Numbered from the stretch's first letter, positions 10,343 to 20,487 are shown. The stretch is 64,000 nt of DNA from Saposhnikovia divaricata (GCA_036435485.1 CM071595.1:102974580-103038579), one strand, 5' to 3'. The notes: generated from the letters alone by a model not told the origin. Numbers and translations: made by a program.

Positions 10343-11967
10343 TTCATTGGTTCTGCGAATTTTGATACGATGTTCATGTCGTAATTATATATGCATGTGT
10401 ATAGTGGTGTGCTTGGATAATAATCTTTTACAGGTTGTTTAGTATCCACTATTATGGCCATGTAATTTTTAATTATGTGTTTGGATCCCACGTGGTTTAA
10501 TCGTGGTTATTTTTTTTGGTTTCCACGTGGTTTATCGTGGTTGTAAAACACGAGGGTTGATCGTGTTAGAATAGATTTACAAAATTAGTTTTGTATTAGA
10601 TCTGTTTTGTATGTAATTGTTTGATGGATTATGTAAAAATCCGGGTATTTTGTAACAATTATGTGCGATCGGAAATCAAATCGGAGTTGTTTTTGTTCCG
10701 CTGCGAAATCATGATGGGGCTGCTGTTGTGTATTTGTTCGTGTCCAAAAGCAAGGAACAGATCTGGTGGATCAGACAGAAGCAGGCGCTTCGAAAAAAAA
10801 AAATTTCTGGTCAGATGGCTGTAACGCAGGCCTGTCCTGCGTTACAGGATGAAAAGGGCCTGTAACGCAGGCTTGTCCTGCGTTACAGGATAAAACGGGC
10901 AGTAACGCAGGTTCTAGATGCGCCACAGCAAATTTTTGGCAGAAAATGGATTTTTTCAGCAGAATGGTGCTGGAAATTTATTTTTTTTCAAGGGGCCATA
11001 ATAGTGGATTTAAATTATATTTTTTAATTTTAATTCCGCTATTTAATTTTTAATTATTGCTTTAAATAATTATTATGTGTGTTGTTAATTATGTGTGTAA
11101 TTTTTAATTGCATGTTTAACATAATTAGGACGACATGGACATTAATTTTATTTATTGCTTTAATTTTATGATGCATGCTGCTATGTTATGTGTTCTTTGT
11201 ATTGTTATTTTTATAACATGTAGACCTCGAAAAAATAACATAGGGCGATGCATCTAGATAAAATTCCTCAATTTTAAATAAAAATTCTAAGTGGGTGAGG
11301 GAATTAATTAGGAATTAAATCCCATGGTCTCCATTATTATTTGTATGTAATTTAACACCGAGACGAATATAAATTATATACATGCCACCCATCGTGGCGT
11401 ATGATTTATGGTGTCAGGTAGTGTTATGGATATTACTAGAACAAACTTCCTAAATTAATTACGAATATTGAAAGGTATACATGCCACCCATCGTGGCGTA
11501 CCAAGTTTCATAGAATTCGATTAATTAGAAGGGTACCACTGATTGAATATAGATTTCAATATTGAGAGAAAGGATGATTCTGTCTAGAAAGGGGTCTTAA
11601 GTGATGCCTCTTGACAATGCTCCCCCCGATCTGGGAATTATCCTATTATCGATTATTGATTTGAAATATTCAATGGTGGTATCCAGTCTTTTTATTAATT
11701 TAAGATTTAATAATGGTATACACTTAGCTATGAAAAATAATATATAGTCCACCCTAACGTGGCGTATTATTTAGTAATAGGACCGAAGTAATATTTAAAC
11801 GAATTTAAGTGGTATATATGTCATCCATCGTGGCGTACCAGATACTTATCGTGTTTAAATATTAGTGCATTAATTTTAATTAATTGTTAGAGGAAACCAA
11901 TAGGATTTAAGATTTATGCAACTATCTGATTATGTGTTACATGTATGATTCTCAGGATTAGATCACT
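10343..11967 (+). other. Long 5' leader of nested copia element with repeated hairpins
   Basis: A non-coding stretch of 1.6 kb between the primer site and gag. Two near-identical hairpins have arms ctgtaacgcagg / cctgcgttacag with 5-nt loops (10819-10847 and 10859-10889), followed by a decayed third copy (about 10900-10926). Further on, 'gccacccatcgtggcgta' and variants occur four times (about 11383, 11483, 11749, 11821), each able to form a small gccac/gtggc stem. 'ccacgtgg' and 'atcgtggtt' words repeat at about 10488-10565. Leaders of retroelements carry dimerisation and packaging signals, so these structures are candidates for that role. Confidence 0.7.
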
Positions 11968-12309
11968 ATGGGCTTTAATCCACTATTCACCATACTTAAG
12001 GATAACAAACTTACTGGACCGAACTATATTGAATGGAAACGTAATTTGGACATAGTGTTGACTGCTGAGGAGTACAAATTTTGTACTTATGAACCCAAGC
12101 CAGACCAGCCTGCTGAAGATGCTCCTGAAAGTGAGAAGGAGTATTATAAGCGGTGGATTAAGGCTGATGAGATGTCGCGATGTTACATTCTGGCAGCAAT
12201 GTCGGGTGTTTTGCAGCATCAGCATCAGGCTATGCCCACTGCTTCAGATATGCTCTTTAATCTCAAGGAACTTTTTTGAGAACAGAATAGGGCTGCTAGG
12301 CAAGTAGCA
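11968..12309 (+). pseudogene. gag: Nested copia gag, N-terminal part ending at a premature TGA
   Basis: ATG at 11968. The protein begins MGFNPLFTILKDNKLTGPNY, the usual start of plant copia gag proteins, with a WKRNLDIVL motif that belongs to the capsid-type gag domain. After 103 codons the frame hits TGA at 12277-12279. The same frame continues without any shift into the downstream ORF at 12310, so this is a single nonsense change within one gag-pol frame. The element would need read-through, or gag supplied by a relative, to move. Confidence 0.85.
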
Positions 12310-15300
12310 ATGAAGGCTTTAATGAACACTCAGATGGTTGAAGGAACACCTGTAAGGGATCATGTTCTCAGAATGATGTCTCATCTGAATGAGATGGAGA
12401 TCCTTGGTGCTGATATTGATGGGGAAACCCAGATCGATATCATCCTTATGAGCTTGCCCAAAAGTTTTGAGCAGTTCCGCTTGAATTACACCATGAACAA
12501 AAGGATGTATAGTCTCGCGGAACTTCTGACAGAACTTCAAGCAGCTGAAGGACTCTTTAAGCAGAATGTTCAAGTGAATGTGGCCGAGAAAGCTTCTTCA
12601 TCTAAACCGAAAGGTAAGAAGAAGAAAAAGACTCAGACACAGAAAGCTGGAAAGATTGCTAATGCAGTGGGAGTTCAAGGTGGTGTGAAAAAGCCTAAGG
12701 GCAAGTGCTTCAGGTGCAAGCAGTCAGGTCACTGGAAACAGGATTGTCCTCTTCCTAAGAAGACAAACAATACTGGTATGTCTCTTTCTCTAGTTACAGA
12801 AACATATATAGCGGCTATATCTACGAGCACTTGGTGTGTAGATACAGGAGCCACTGACCATGTTTGTAACTCTATGCAGGGGTTCCAGCAATCCAGAATG
12901 CTTAGAGATGGCGAGATATATGTGTTCATGGGAGATGCTACGAAAGTAGCAGTAGTTGCAGTTGGAATAATTACATTATCTTTTGGCGATGATAGGATTT
13001 TGGTTTTGAACAATTGTCTTTATGTACCTTCGTTTAGAAGGAATTTAATTTCGGTTTCTAAACTTGCCATGGATGGTTATAATGTTTGTTTGGATCGTAA
13101 TGTTTCTATTATGATGAATAAACGAGTTATAGGTTCTGGTACATTGCAAGACAATTTATATATAATTAATCCTATCCAACCAATGCTGCAACATAAGGAA
13201 ACTAATAACGTTCTTTCTAGCTCAAATAAAAGAAAGAAACCTTCTGAATTGAACCAAACATATCTTTGGCACTTAAGATTAGGTCATATTAACTTGAGGA
13301 GGATTCAAAGACTGGTAGTAGATGGGCCATTAGGCTCGTTGGCAGTGGAGCCATTTCCAGTTTGTGAATCCTGCTTGGAAGGTAAGATGACTAATAGGCC
13401 TTTTAAAGCAAAGGGGAATAGAGCTAAAGAAGTGTTAGAATTGGTTCATACTGATTTATGTGGACCTATGAGTATCCAAGCAAGAGGAGGTTATGATTAT
13501 TTTGTCACTTTCATTGACGATTATTCTAGATATGGGTACATTTATTTGTTGCGACGTAAGTCTGAGTTCTTTGAAATATTCAAAGAGTACAAAGCAAGTG
13601 CGGAGAAGCGACATCTTGGAAAATGTATCAAGTCACTACGATCAGATCGTGGTGGCGAATACTTGCTTGGAGAATTTAGGGAATATTTATCCGAAAATGG
13701 GATTGCATCCCAGTTGTCTGCACCTGGCACACCTCAGCAGAATGGTGTAGCAGAGAGAAGGAATCGGACTCTTTTAGAGAGTGTTAGATCGATGATGAGT
13801 TATTCAGATTTACCCAAGTCGTTTTGGGGATATGCTATAGAAACAGCGGCTTACCTTCTGAACTTGGTACCTTCTAAGTCGGTTCCCAAGACTCCAATAG
13901 AATTGTGGACTGGTAGCAAACCAAGTCTAAGACATATTCGGATTTGGGGTTGTCCAGCACATGTGCTGAACAAGAACGCGACCAAGTTAGAATCTCGTAC
14001 AGAAGTAAGGCTGTTTGTAGGCTATCCCATGGGAACGAAAGGTTATTCATTTTATAGTCCTAGGGATCGAGACATCATTGTTAGCACCAATGCTAGATTC
14101 TTAGAAGAAGACTATATAATGAAACACAAACCCATGAGTAGTGTCGTTTTAGAGGAACTAGTGGGAGGGACAGATAATCCCCAAGTGCCAATAGTACAAG
14201 TAGATCAACCACAAGAAAATGCACAACCTGTCACTAATACCACACCGGTGCTTCATCGTAGTGGGAGGGTTGTTCAACAACCTGATAGATTCATGTTTTT
14301 GGGAGAGTCCTCGGACTTGGTCTCTGGTGAACATGATGAGGATCCCAGGACATACGAAGAAGCAATTCTAGATAAAGATGCAGATCTTTGGCAAAAGGCA
14401 ATGGAATCTGAGATGGAATCTATGTATTCTAATCAAGTTTGGGAGCTCGTGGAACCACCCAAAGGTGTAAAACCCATTGGATGTATGTGGATCTACAAGA
14501 AGAAAAGAGGATCTGACAAAAAGGTGAAAGCCTGGAAAGCACGACTTGTTGCGAAAGGGTATACTCAGAAAGAAGGGATCGATTATGAGGAAACTTTTTC
14601 GCCGGTTGTTATGCTTAAGTCGATCCGGATTCTTTTATCTATAGCAGCTCATCTCGATTATGAGATTTGGCAAATGGATGTCAAGACAGCCTTCCTTAAT
14701 GGAAGTCTTGAGGAAACCATCTATATGCAACAACCAAAAGGATTCATTAAGGAAGGCCAAGAACATCTTGTATGTAAGCTTAAGAGGTCTATTTATGGAC
14801 TAAAACAAGCTTCTAGAGACTGGAATATTCGTTTTGATCAGGCAGTCCAGTCATATGGATTTGATCAAAGTCCAAGCGAATCATGTGTGTATAAGAGAAG
14901 TGAGGGAAATGCAGTGGTTTTTCTGGTACTGTATGTTGATGACATTTTACTCATTGGAAACAATGTTAAGATGTTGTCATCAATAAAGGCATGGTTGTTC
15001 AAACAATTTGAAATGAAGGACTTAGGTGAAGCGGCATACATCCTTGGGATCAAAGTAATAAGGGATCGCAAGAAAAGGATGTTGGCTTTATCTCAAGAGC
15101 CCTACATTGATGAAGTATTAGCTCGTTTTAACATGCAGAACTCTAAGAAAGGTTTTGTACCTTTTAAGCATGGAGTGGCTCTATCCAAGGAGCAGTGTCC
15201 TTCGACACCTAAGGATATAGAGAGCATGAAAGCAGTTCCTTATGCTTCGGCATGTGGAAGCTTAATGTATGCTATGTTATGTACGAGGCCTGACATCTGC

Positions 15301-15912
15301 TTTGCTGTAGGCATGGTTAGTAGATATCAGTCGAACCCAGGTCAGGAACATTGGAGCGCAGTAAAAACTATACTCAAGTACCTGAGAAGGACTAAGGAGT
15401 ATATGTTAATTTACAAGGCCTCAGATCTATTTCCTTTGGGATATACTGATTCAGATTTCCAATCAGATAGGGATAAGAGGAAATCGACCTCGGGATATGT
15501 TTTTACTTTGGGAGGTGGAGCTGTTATATGGAGGAGTGTAAAGCAGAAATGCATTGCAGACTCTACCATGGAAGCCGAGTTTGTGGCGGCCTCTGAGGCT
15601 GCAAAGGAGGCTGTATGGTTCAGGAACTTCCTTTTGGACTTGGATGTGGTACCTAATTTGCCTAGGAGCTTCACAGTGTATTGTGATAACACTGGTGCTG
15701 TGGCAAATTCGAAGGAACCGCGAGATCACAAGGCAGCTAAACATATTGAACGTAAGTATCATCTCATACGAGGAATCGTAAAGCGAGGAGATATAGTTGT
15801 GGCTCACATATCATCAGAAGACAACCGGGCAGATCCTTTCACAAAGAGTTTGCCAACCAAGGTTTTTGACAGGCATGTGGAAGCGATAGGAGTCAGATGG
15901 ATGGACACATAG
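12310..15912 (+). CDS. pol: Nested copia gag C-terminus plus complete pol
   Basis: 1200 codons are open to TAG at 15910-15912. In order: rest of gag; zinc knuckle CFRCKQSGHWKQDC (about residue 135); protease WCVDTGATDHVC (about 175); integrase zinc segment HLRLGH ... CESC (about 320-360); integrase core with D in HTDLCGP, D in RSDRGGEY and E in NGVAERRNRT (about 380-485); reverse transcriptase with LYVDDILLIG (about 875); RNase H with YTDSDF and YCDNTGAVA, then HISSEDNRADPFTK (about 1045-1180). All catalytic residues I can check are present. The ATG at 12310 is simply the first methionine after the gag stop, not a natural start. Confidence 0.93.
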   Translation: MKALMNTQMVEGTPVRDHVLRMMSHLNEMEILGADIDGETQIDIILMSLPKSFEQFRLNYTMNKRMYSLAELLTELQAAEGLFKQNVQVNVAEKASSSKPKGKKKKKTQTQKAGKIANAVGVQGGVKKPKGKCFRCKQSGHWKQDCPLPKKTNNTGMSLSLVTETYIAAISTSTWCVDTGATDHVCNSMQGFQQSRMLRDGEIYVFMGDATKVAVVAVGIITLSFGDDRILVLNNCLYVPSFRRNLISVSKLAMDGYNVCLDRNVSIMMNKRVIGSGTLQDNLYIINPIQPMLQHKETNNVLSSSNKRKKPSELNQTYLWHLRLGHINLRRIQRLVVDGPLGSLAVEPFPVCESCLEGKMTNRPFKAKGNRAKEVLELVHTDLCGPMSIQARGGYDYFVTFIDDYSRYGYIYLLRRKSEFFEIFKEYKASAEKRHLGKCIKSLRSDRGGEYLLGEFREYLSENGIASQLSAPGTPQQNGVAERRNRTLLESVRSMMSYSDLPKSFWGYAIETAAYLLNLVPSKSVPKTPIELWTGSKPSLRHIRIWGCPAHVLNKNATKLESRTEVRLFVGYPMGTKGYSFYSPRDRDIIVSTNARFLEEDYIMKHKPMSSVVLEELVGGTDNPQVPIVQVDQPQENAQPVTNTTPVLHRSGRVVQQPDRFMFLGESSDLVSGEHDEDPRTYEEAILDKDADLWQKAMESEMESMYSNQVWELVEPPKGVKPIGCMWIYKKKRGSDKKVKAWKARLVAKGYTQKEGIDYEETFSPVVMLKSIRILLSIAAHLDYEIWQMDVKTAFLNGSLEETIYMQQPKGFIKEGQEHLVCKLKRSIYGLKQASRDWNIRFDQAVQSYGFDQSPSESCVYKRSEGNAVVFLVLYVDDILLIGNNVKMLSSIKAWLFKQFEMKDLGEAAYILGIKVIRDRKKRMLALSQEPYIDEVLARFNMQNSKKGFVPFKHGVALSKEQCPSTPKDIESMKAVPYASACGSLMYAMLCTRPDICFAVGMVSRYQSNPGQEHWSAVKTILKYLRRTKEYMLIYKASDLFPLGYTDSDFQSDRDKRKSTSGYVFTLGGGAVIWRSVKQKCIADSTMEAEFVAASEAAKEAVWFRNFLLDLDVVPNLPRSFTVYCDNTGAVANSKEPRDHKAAKHIERKYHLIRGIVKRGDIVVAHISSEDNRADPFTKSLPTKVFDRHVEAIGVRWMDT

Positions 15913-15970
15913 TTTTCTGTGTAATAGTGGATTAAATAAACACTGATATACTCATAGAATATTTTGAGTA

Positions 15971-15982
15971 TAAGTGGGAGAT
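15971..15982 (+). other. Polypurine tract of nested copia element
   Basis: 'taagtgggagat' abuts the right LTR (tgttgg at 15983). This is the usual place and form of the plus-strand primer in plant copia elements. Confidence 0.85.
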
Positions 15983-17089
15983 TGTTGGTGTATACTGAAA
16001 ATATTTATTTGAAGTATTTACATTTATTTCTGGCCGGTTTAATTGAGAATCATTTAAATGTTTACATGTTGTCTAAATATTATATATTGTGAATAATCTA
16101 GTATCAAATGGGATACAGAATATTAGATTATTAAATACGGTTTATATAATATAATAAGGTTCACAGCACAGGTGGAGTTAGACAATCCACTGGAATGGCT
16201 GTAGTATTATTTAGATTAGTTTATATTGACTAATAAATAATACTAGTATACTTTGTGTATATTGAACAGGATCAAATTTAGAATTGTTCCCTTATACTGA
16301 TTAAGGAGGTGAACTAAGATTCTATGTTATTATTAATGCTTAGGTTCTTAATCCGGAAATAATAATTGACACGTATATATTATTTACATGCTTTGATTTA
16401 TATATGAAATAATTCTTTTGATTTATTTCATTATATTTTGGGTGATGAAATAATATATATGGTGGGATATTATTTATTGAAGGAATCCATGTCCTGATAA
16501 TATTCGGGTTAATGATGTCCCCTTGAAAGCTCAAAAACATTTAATTATGTGAAACCCTGCAGGTGGATTTATTCCGGCATAATTAAATAAAGGTTGAGTG
16601 GATAATCAAGGATAAAAGATATTAATTAAATGAATTATCGGTAATTTATTTAATTAATGGACATGCGATATTTTAAACATGGAGAATTTAATAAGCAAAT
16701 AATATTGGAACCGAATTAATTAATTAAATTACGGTATTAGGAAAGGTAGTGCAAATATTAATTCTTTAGTGGATTGAATTAATATTTAATTACATTGGGC
16801 TAGGCTCAAGATGTAATTAGAAGGCCCAACCTAATTATCCATGATCCCTATTGTAGCATATATATATTCCTATTCTCTTCTTGCTGGGGGCTGGTCGAAA
16901 AAATTTTGTAGCCACCCAGGAGCAAGAAGAGAGGTTAACTTGAGAAGACGAAGGCCACACTTCGCTCAAGGGAATTTGGGAATACAATAGAAGAGCGTGG
17001 AATCAACCGTTAACAAGGTGATTTTTCTATTCGTACTCGTTAATTTATTGTATCGAAATTCGCAGTGCCAAGATCTGATTGTCCCAACA
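15983..17089 (+). repeat. Right (3') LTR of nested copia element
   Basis: 1107 bp, the same length as the left LTR, with 4 base differences by eye. It ends gtcccaaca at 17089, followed by the duplicated aacac (17090-17094). Downstream the interrupted Sirevirus ORF resumes in frame. Confidence 0.95.
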
Positions 17090-17917
17090 AACACAACCTC
17101 TGTTGCTACACAAGTTGTGTCTGGACCTTTATCTTCTCAGTTGCAATCAGTTTTTGGAAAAGGAATACTTCATGATCCAAATCTATTATCTGGAGTTTCT
17201 ATGAATTTTTCTGATGCAAGAGCCTTGACTGGCAAGGTTGGAAACAATAAGGGTGGACTAGGTTCACACAAGGACAAAAGGCAATATACTGGTCCTAGAT
17301 ATCCTTCTTCACTGGCTGTTCCAGGTCGTAGTGTCACTCAAGAGAGTTTGGACAGACTGGAATCAGTACAGTTAGTTTATCAGAAGAGTTTAAAGAAGGA
17401 CTTTCTCTTGTACTTCATGGCTGATGGGACAGTATTTAGAATTGGTGAGAATGATATTGGCTTGAAATATTGGGAAGAACTAGAATATGTTCTATATCTT
17501 TTCAAGGTGAATAGTCAAAGGACTCAAACAGTTGCAAATGTGCTCAGAAAGAAGATGCTTCAGAATTTGGCAATCAGAGGAGAGAAGTATAATAGCAGAT
17601 ATGTTCCTAAGTACAGGGATTACAATGGAAATCTTATTGAAATGAAGAAAGGTACTGCAAAATTAAAGACTGATTTGGGAATCACAGTACTTGACTTCAA
17701 TTCACAGTCAGAAGAAGTCAAATTTATCAGACTGGGAAATGAGATGAGAAGAAACAAAATCTATGATCTTAGGGATGCTATCTATCAGACAGATGAAAGT
17801 GATCCTCAGCTTAGAGAGATTAAAGAAGCTATGGAGATTGAGCTTGAAAATGCAGAAAGAAGATTGCTCATAGATTATCTCAGAGCTACACCAGATCTTG
17901 AAGAGATTAGAGATTAA
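17090..17917 (+). pseudogene. Sirevirus extra ORF, last part, after the nested element
   Basis: The frame that breaks at 9216 resumes here (TSVATQVVSGPLS...) and runs 275 codons to TAA at 17915-17917. Visible features are a basic patch, aromatic-rich segments (KKDFLLYFMADGTVFRIG, YWEELEYVLYLF) and a charged helical C-terminus (REIKEAMEIELENAERRLL). I do not recognise a catalytic motif. The open frame extends 31 codons upstream into the LTR of the inserted element but starts there with GTG, so that fusion has no ATG. The first ATG in the Sirevirus part is near 17200. Confidence 0.65.
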
Positions 17918-18059
17918 AGTCTGTAAGGATTTTCTTATTCTCTGTAGATTTTGTTAAGTAGAAGCTTAAACTCTGAATTTGTATAAACACTGTATTTGTC
18001 TATTTGTTTTGACATCATCAATTATTGTTATTAACTTGTGCATTTTTGCTAATGAACAA

Positions 18060-18071
18060 GTTGGGGGAGAT
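18060..18071 (+). other. Sirevirus polypurine tract
   Basis: 'gttgggggagat' lies immediately before the LTR start tgttaaat at 18072, matching the plus-strand primer of copia elements. Confidence 0.8.
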
Positions 18072-18593
18072 TGTTAAATATAATTGATGTGTTTTAATCA
18101 GTGTTTAAGTGTTACAGTGAATTATCAGAGTTTAGCTGGAAGCGGTCAGAGTTTAGTGTAAACTCTGACAGACGGAAGCTGGACAGAGTTTAGTAAAGTC
18201 TGTCTGGAAGCAGTGCGTACGGAGTCAACAGAAGATATTAGAGATCAATTGAAGATTTATTATGGAAGCGATATCTTTGAAGATTGGATAGCTATCAAAG
18301 AGATCGAGTTGACTTAGGAGACGTGTGACAATCTGTAATTGATATCATTGTATAGCTGATTATTAGGAATATCAATTAGAGATTGTATTGAAGCTGTATG
18401 TTTTATAAATACAGTTAGGTTAACCCTAGAAGGGTATCGTGCAACGAATTATCTTTATTGTAACCTAGCAGCTCTTTGTGATAGTTTACATCACGAAGAG
18501 GGTTCTTAATACCAGAAGTTTTAAAGTGCATAATCATCTTACTTGTTAAACTCTCATACGAATTTGATTATTAATTGTGTATTCGGCCTAACA
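18072..18593 (+). repeat. 3' LTR of the Sirevirus-like element
   Basis: 522 bp, tgttaaat ... cctaaca. It contains 'tttataaatacag' near 18410, a likely TATA region. A cluster near 18126-18200 holds cagagttta three times and taaactctg once, forming inverted repeats of the same word that is scattered through the element. The 5-bp tagta after it (18594-18598) is the presumed target duplication. The partner LTR is outside the window, so its end was set by the TG...CA rule and by alignment of the flank to the other chromovirus LTR. Confidence 0.8.
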
Positions 18594-18598
18594 TAGTA

Positions 18599-20469
18599 TG
18601 GTATATACTTACAGTAAACCACTTCTACTCTTTGCTTCTTTCTCTTTTTCGAATAATTCCCAATATTATCAGGTTCGTCTCACAAAAACTATCCAAAATT
18701 TGCACTATCATTATTAACACATTATCTCTAATATTACTAATTACTAAATTTCTAAATTAAACAAATATTAAATATTAAAATAAAATAAATCAAAATAAAA
18801 TAAATTGAATGTAAAGTCCGAAGACTTACCAATAGTAAGCTTTCACTCCTACTTTCCTAATTTATACACTACAACATATTTGTATATGGAAAGAGGTATA
18901 AGATTCCCTTTTTACTCGATGTGGTACAACTATCAGGAAACTTGAAAAATAAATAAATCTTAGTACTTGTGTTCTACTTAACCCCCACCACTGTACATCC
19001 TACTCTGCATCTTTATTAAACTGTTGTAACAATTACCACCTATTTATCCTAACATATATACTTTCCTTTCTGTTTCCAATGTGGTACAAAAGAAGATGGG
19101 TAAAAATAATAAAATGCTTCTTGAATATAATTCAAACAATCTTTAGCAAGGACTCATTACGAGAGACACAACTTATCCAACTCCATTATTCTCATTCCTT
19201 CTGTTCTCGACCTTTATAAATAATGATCAAATTTTTTCCTAATTATACTCCCTTGTCTCTACTTTTTTAATCCATGTGGGAGTGTGCTTCTCTGTTTCCT
19301 ATAATAACCACTTATCCTACATCGACATGATTTCTAGAGTAACCCCTTCTAACGGTCTATAAATACTAATCAGAGTTGTTGCATTAACTACTAGAAGTTC
19401 ATAACTTTCACCTTAGCTCCCACTTGAGTCAAGGTAACATAAAATGAAAACATGAAACACACCTAAGAAGATACATTCTTCTCCTCTTTTTAAGCGGGTT
19501 CACATATTCGAAAACAATACTCTCAAAATTCAAATGCGAAAACAATACCCTCAAAATTCAAATTCAAGGTGGCTTGGTTTGGACTAATCCAATTTCATCC
19601 CACATCGAGTAGGCAATAAGGTGTTGGACATCTCTACTCTATAAATATAAAGGAACTTGAAGACACAATTACTTGTAACGAGCTGAATTTATGGAAGTTT
19701 CCTAGTTTAGCTACATTTCCTTGTCCCACATCGAGATGTTTTGGGAGTGAAACCCCCATCCAATTTCTATATAACTCTATTAATGCTCCTTCCAAGTCCT
19801 ATATAATGCCAAGTACAATTTATATTTTTTCAATCACAACTACGGCTTCAAACTTAGGAGTCCAAATTGCATGATAAATCTAAAACGAAACCAATTTCTA
19901 ATCTTGAATGCATAACACTAACCTTCAGTTGTGTACTATTGTGAAAAAACGAAGTATGGCAAGACTACTAAAACTTAAGTTCTCTTTGTCCCACATCGAT
20001 TAGGTAGAGACTCTACCTATCTCATTTCTCTTTTAAAAAGAGGCTCACACACAATGGGAAATAACACAACTATGTAGCTTATGTGGGTTTATTACTACTA
20101 CTATGTAGTCCTACATCGATGAAACTAAAGTGCCAAGCTCCTCAAAGTTTTATATAATCACTTAACTTGACAAGTCAAGATTTTAAAATGGCAGTTCAAA
20201 ATTTCTCCCATTCCCCTTTTTGGGCCTAGATGCATTTGCTCGGTCCATTTCCTAGTCAAATTTTTATGGGAGTATCAATTTATATCGACGCAGACCAATC
20301 CTAGTCCAATTTTATGGGAGCTATGATACATCGTAGCAGACCAATGAAAATATGTAAATATATTACAAGTTCACATTTTTATTAAAAATAGTCACATATA
20401 TTTGTGAGAGGAACACATAAAATTATAATAATTTATATAATTCAAATAAAACGAAGTTGGGATATTACA
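18599..20469 (-). repeat. Chromovirus 3' LTR, visible portion
   Basis: Collinear with 34926-36825 over its full length, with scattered substitutions and a missing block of about 30 bases near 20187 (present at about 36512-36542). It ends ...gatattaca next to the polypurine tract. It contains five U-snRNA-promoter-like modules on the + strand (separate entry). No ORF of note. Confidence 0.9.
19314..20157 (+). promoter_or_regulatory. Array of five USE+TATA modules in the left chromovirus LTR
   Basis: Each module has the plant snRNA upstream element RTCCCACATCG followed by a TATA-like box. Positions (USE / TATA / gap): 19314-19324 / 19358 / 33 (one mismatch, ATCCTACATCG); 19597-19607 / 19640 / 32; 19723-19733 / 19768 / 34; 19988-19998 / 20031 (ttttaaaa) / 32; 20108-20118 / 20151 / 32 (one mismatch, GTCCTACATCG). 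In plant U-snRNA genes a gap of about 33-34 nt specifies RNA polymerase II and about 23-24 nt polymerase III. The modules point away from the element's coding strand. Function is inferred from motif and spacing only. Confidence 0.55.
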
Positions 20470-20470
20470 T

Positions 20471-20487
20471 CCTTCCCCCATAAAGAA
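20471..20487 (-). other. Chromovirus polypurine tract
   Basis: On the minus strand 'ctttatgggggaaggat' lies directly upstream of the LTR start tgtaatatcccaac. It marks the element's 3' end. Confidence 0.75.

Larger units (their letters stand above)
9217..17089 (+). mobile_element. Complete young Ty1/copia element nested in the Sirevirus
   Basis: The element is 7873 bp, with two LTRs of 1107 bp, each beginning tgttgg and ending ccaaca. It is flanked by the 5-bp duplication aacac (9212-9216 and 17090-17094). A primer-binding site follows the left LTR, then a long structured leader, gag, pol and a polypurine tract before the right LTR. Comparing the LTRs by eye I find 4 substitutions and no indel, so the insertion is recent. 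The single obvious lesion is a TGA in gag (12277-12279); pol is one open frame of 1200 codons. The insertion cut the Sirevirus extra ORF. Confidence 0.95.
1..18593 (+). mobile_element. Sirevirus-like Ty1/copia retrotransposon, 3' part, split by a nested element
   Basis: The order is gag end, protease, integrase, reverse transcriptase, RNase H, a non-coding stretch, a long extra ORF, polypurine tract and 3' LTR. Integrase before reverse transcriptase is the Ty1/copia order. An extra ORF after pol and a long Ser/Asn/Glu-rich linker between integrase and reverse transcriptase fit the Sirevirus lineage. The 5' LTR lies left of the window. The right end is set by the LTR end ...cctaaca at 18593, followed by tagta (18594-18598), which also occurs at 34921-34925 in the other copy of the invaded chromovirus LTR. 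A 7.9 kb copia element interrupts it at 9217-17089. Lineage is inferred from architecture, not from a phylogeny. Confidence 0.8.

Noticed and set aside
16997..17917. An LTR-derived N-terminus with signal-peptide look fused to the Sirevirus ORF
   Set aside because: The frame starts with GTG inside the LTR, not ATG, so no normal start exists. The hydrophobic stretch is a chance reading of LTR DNA.
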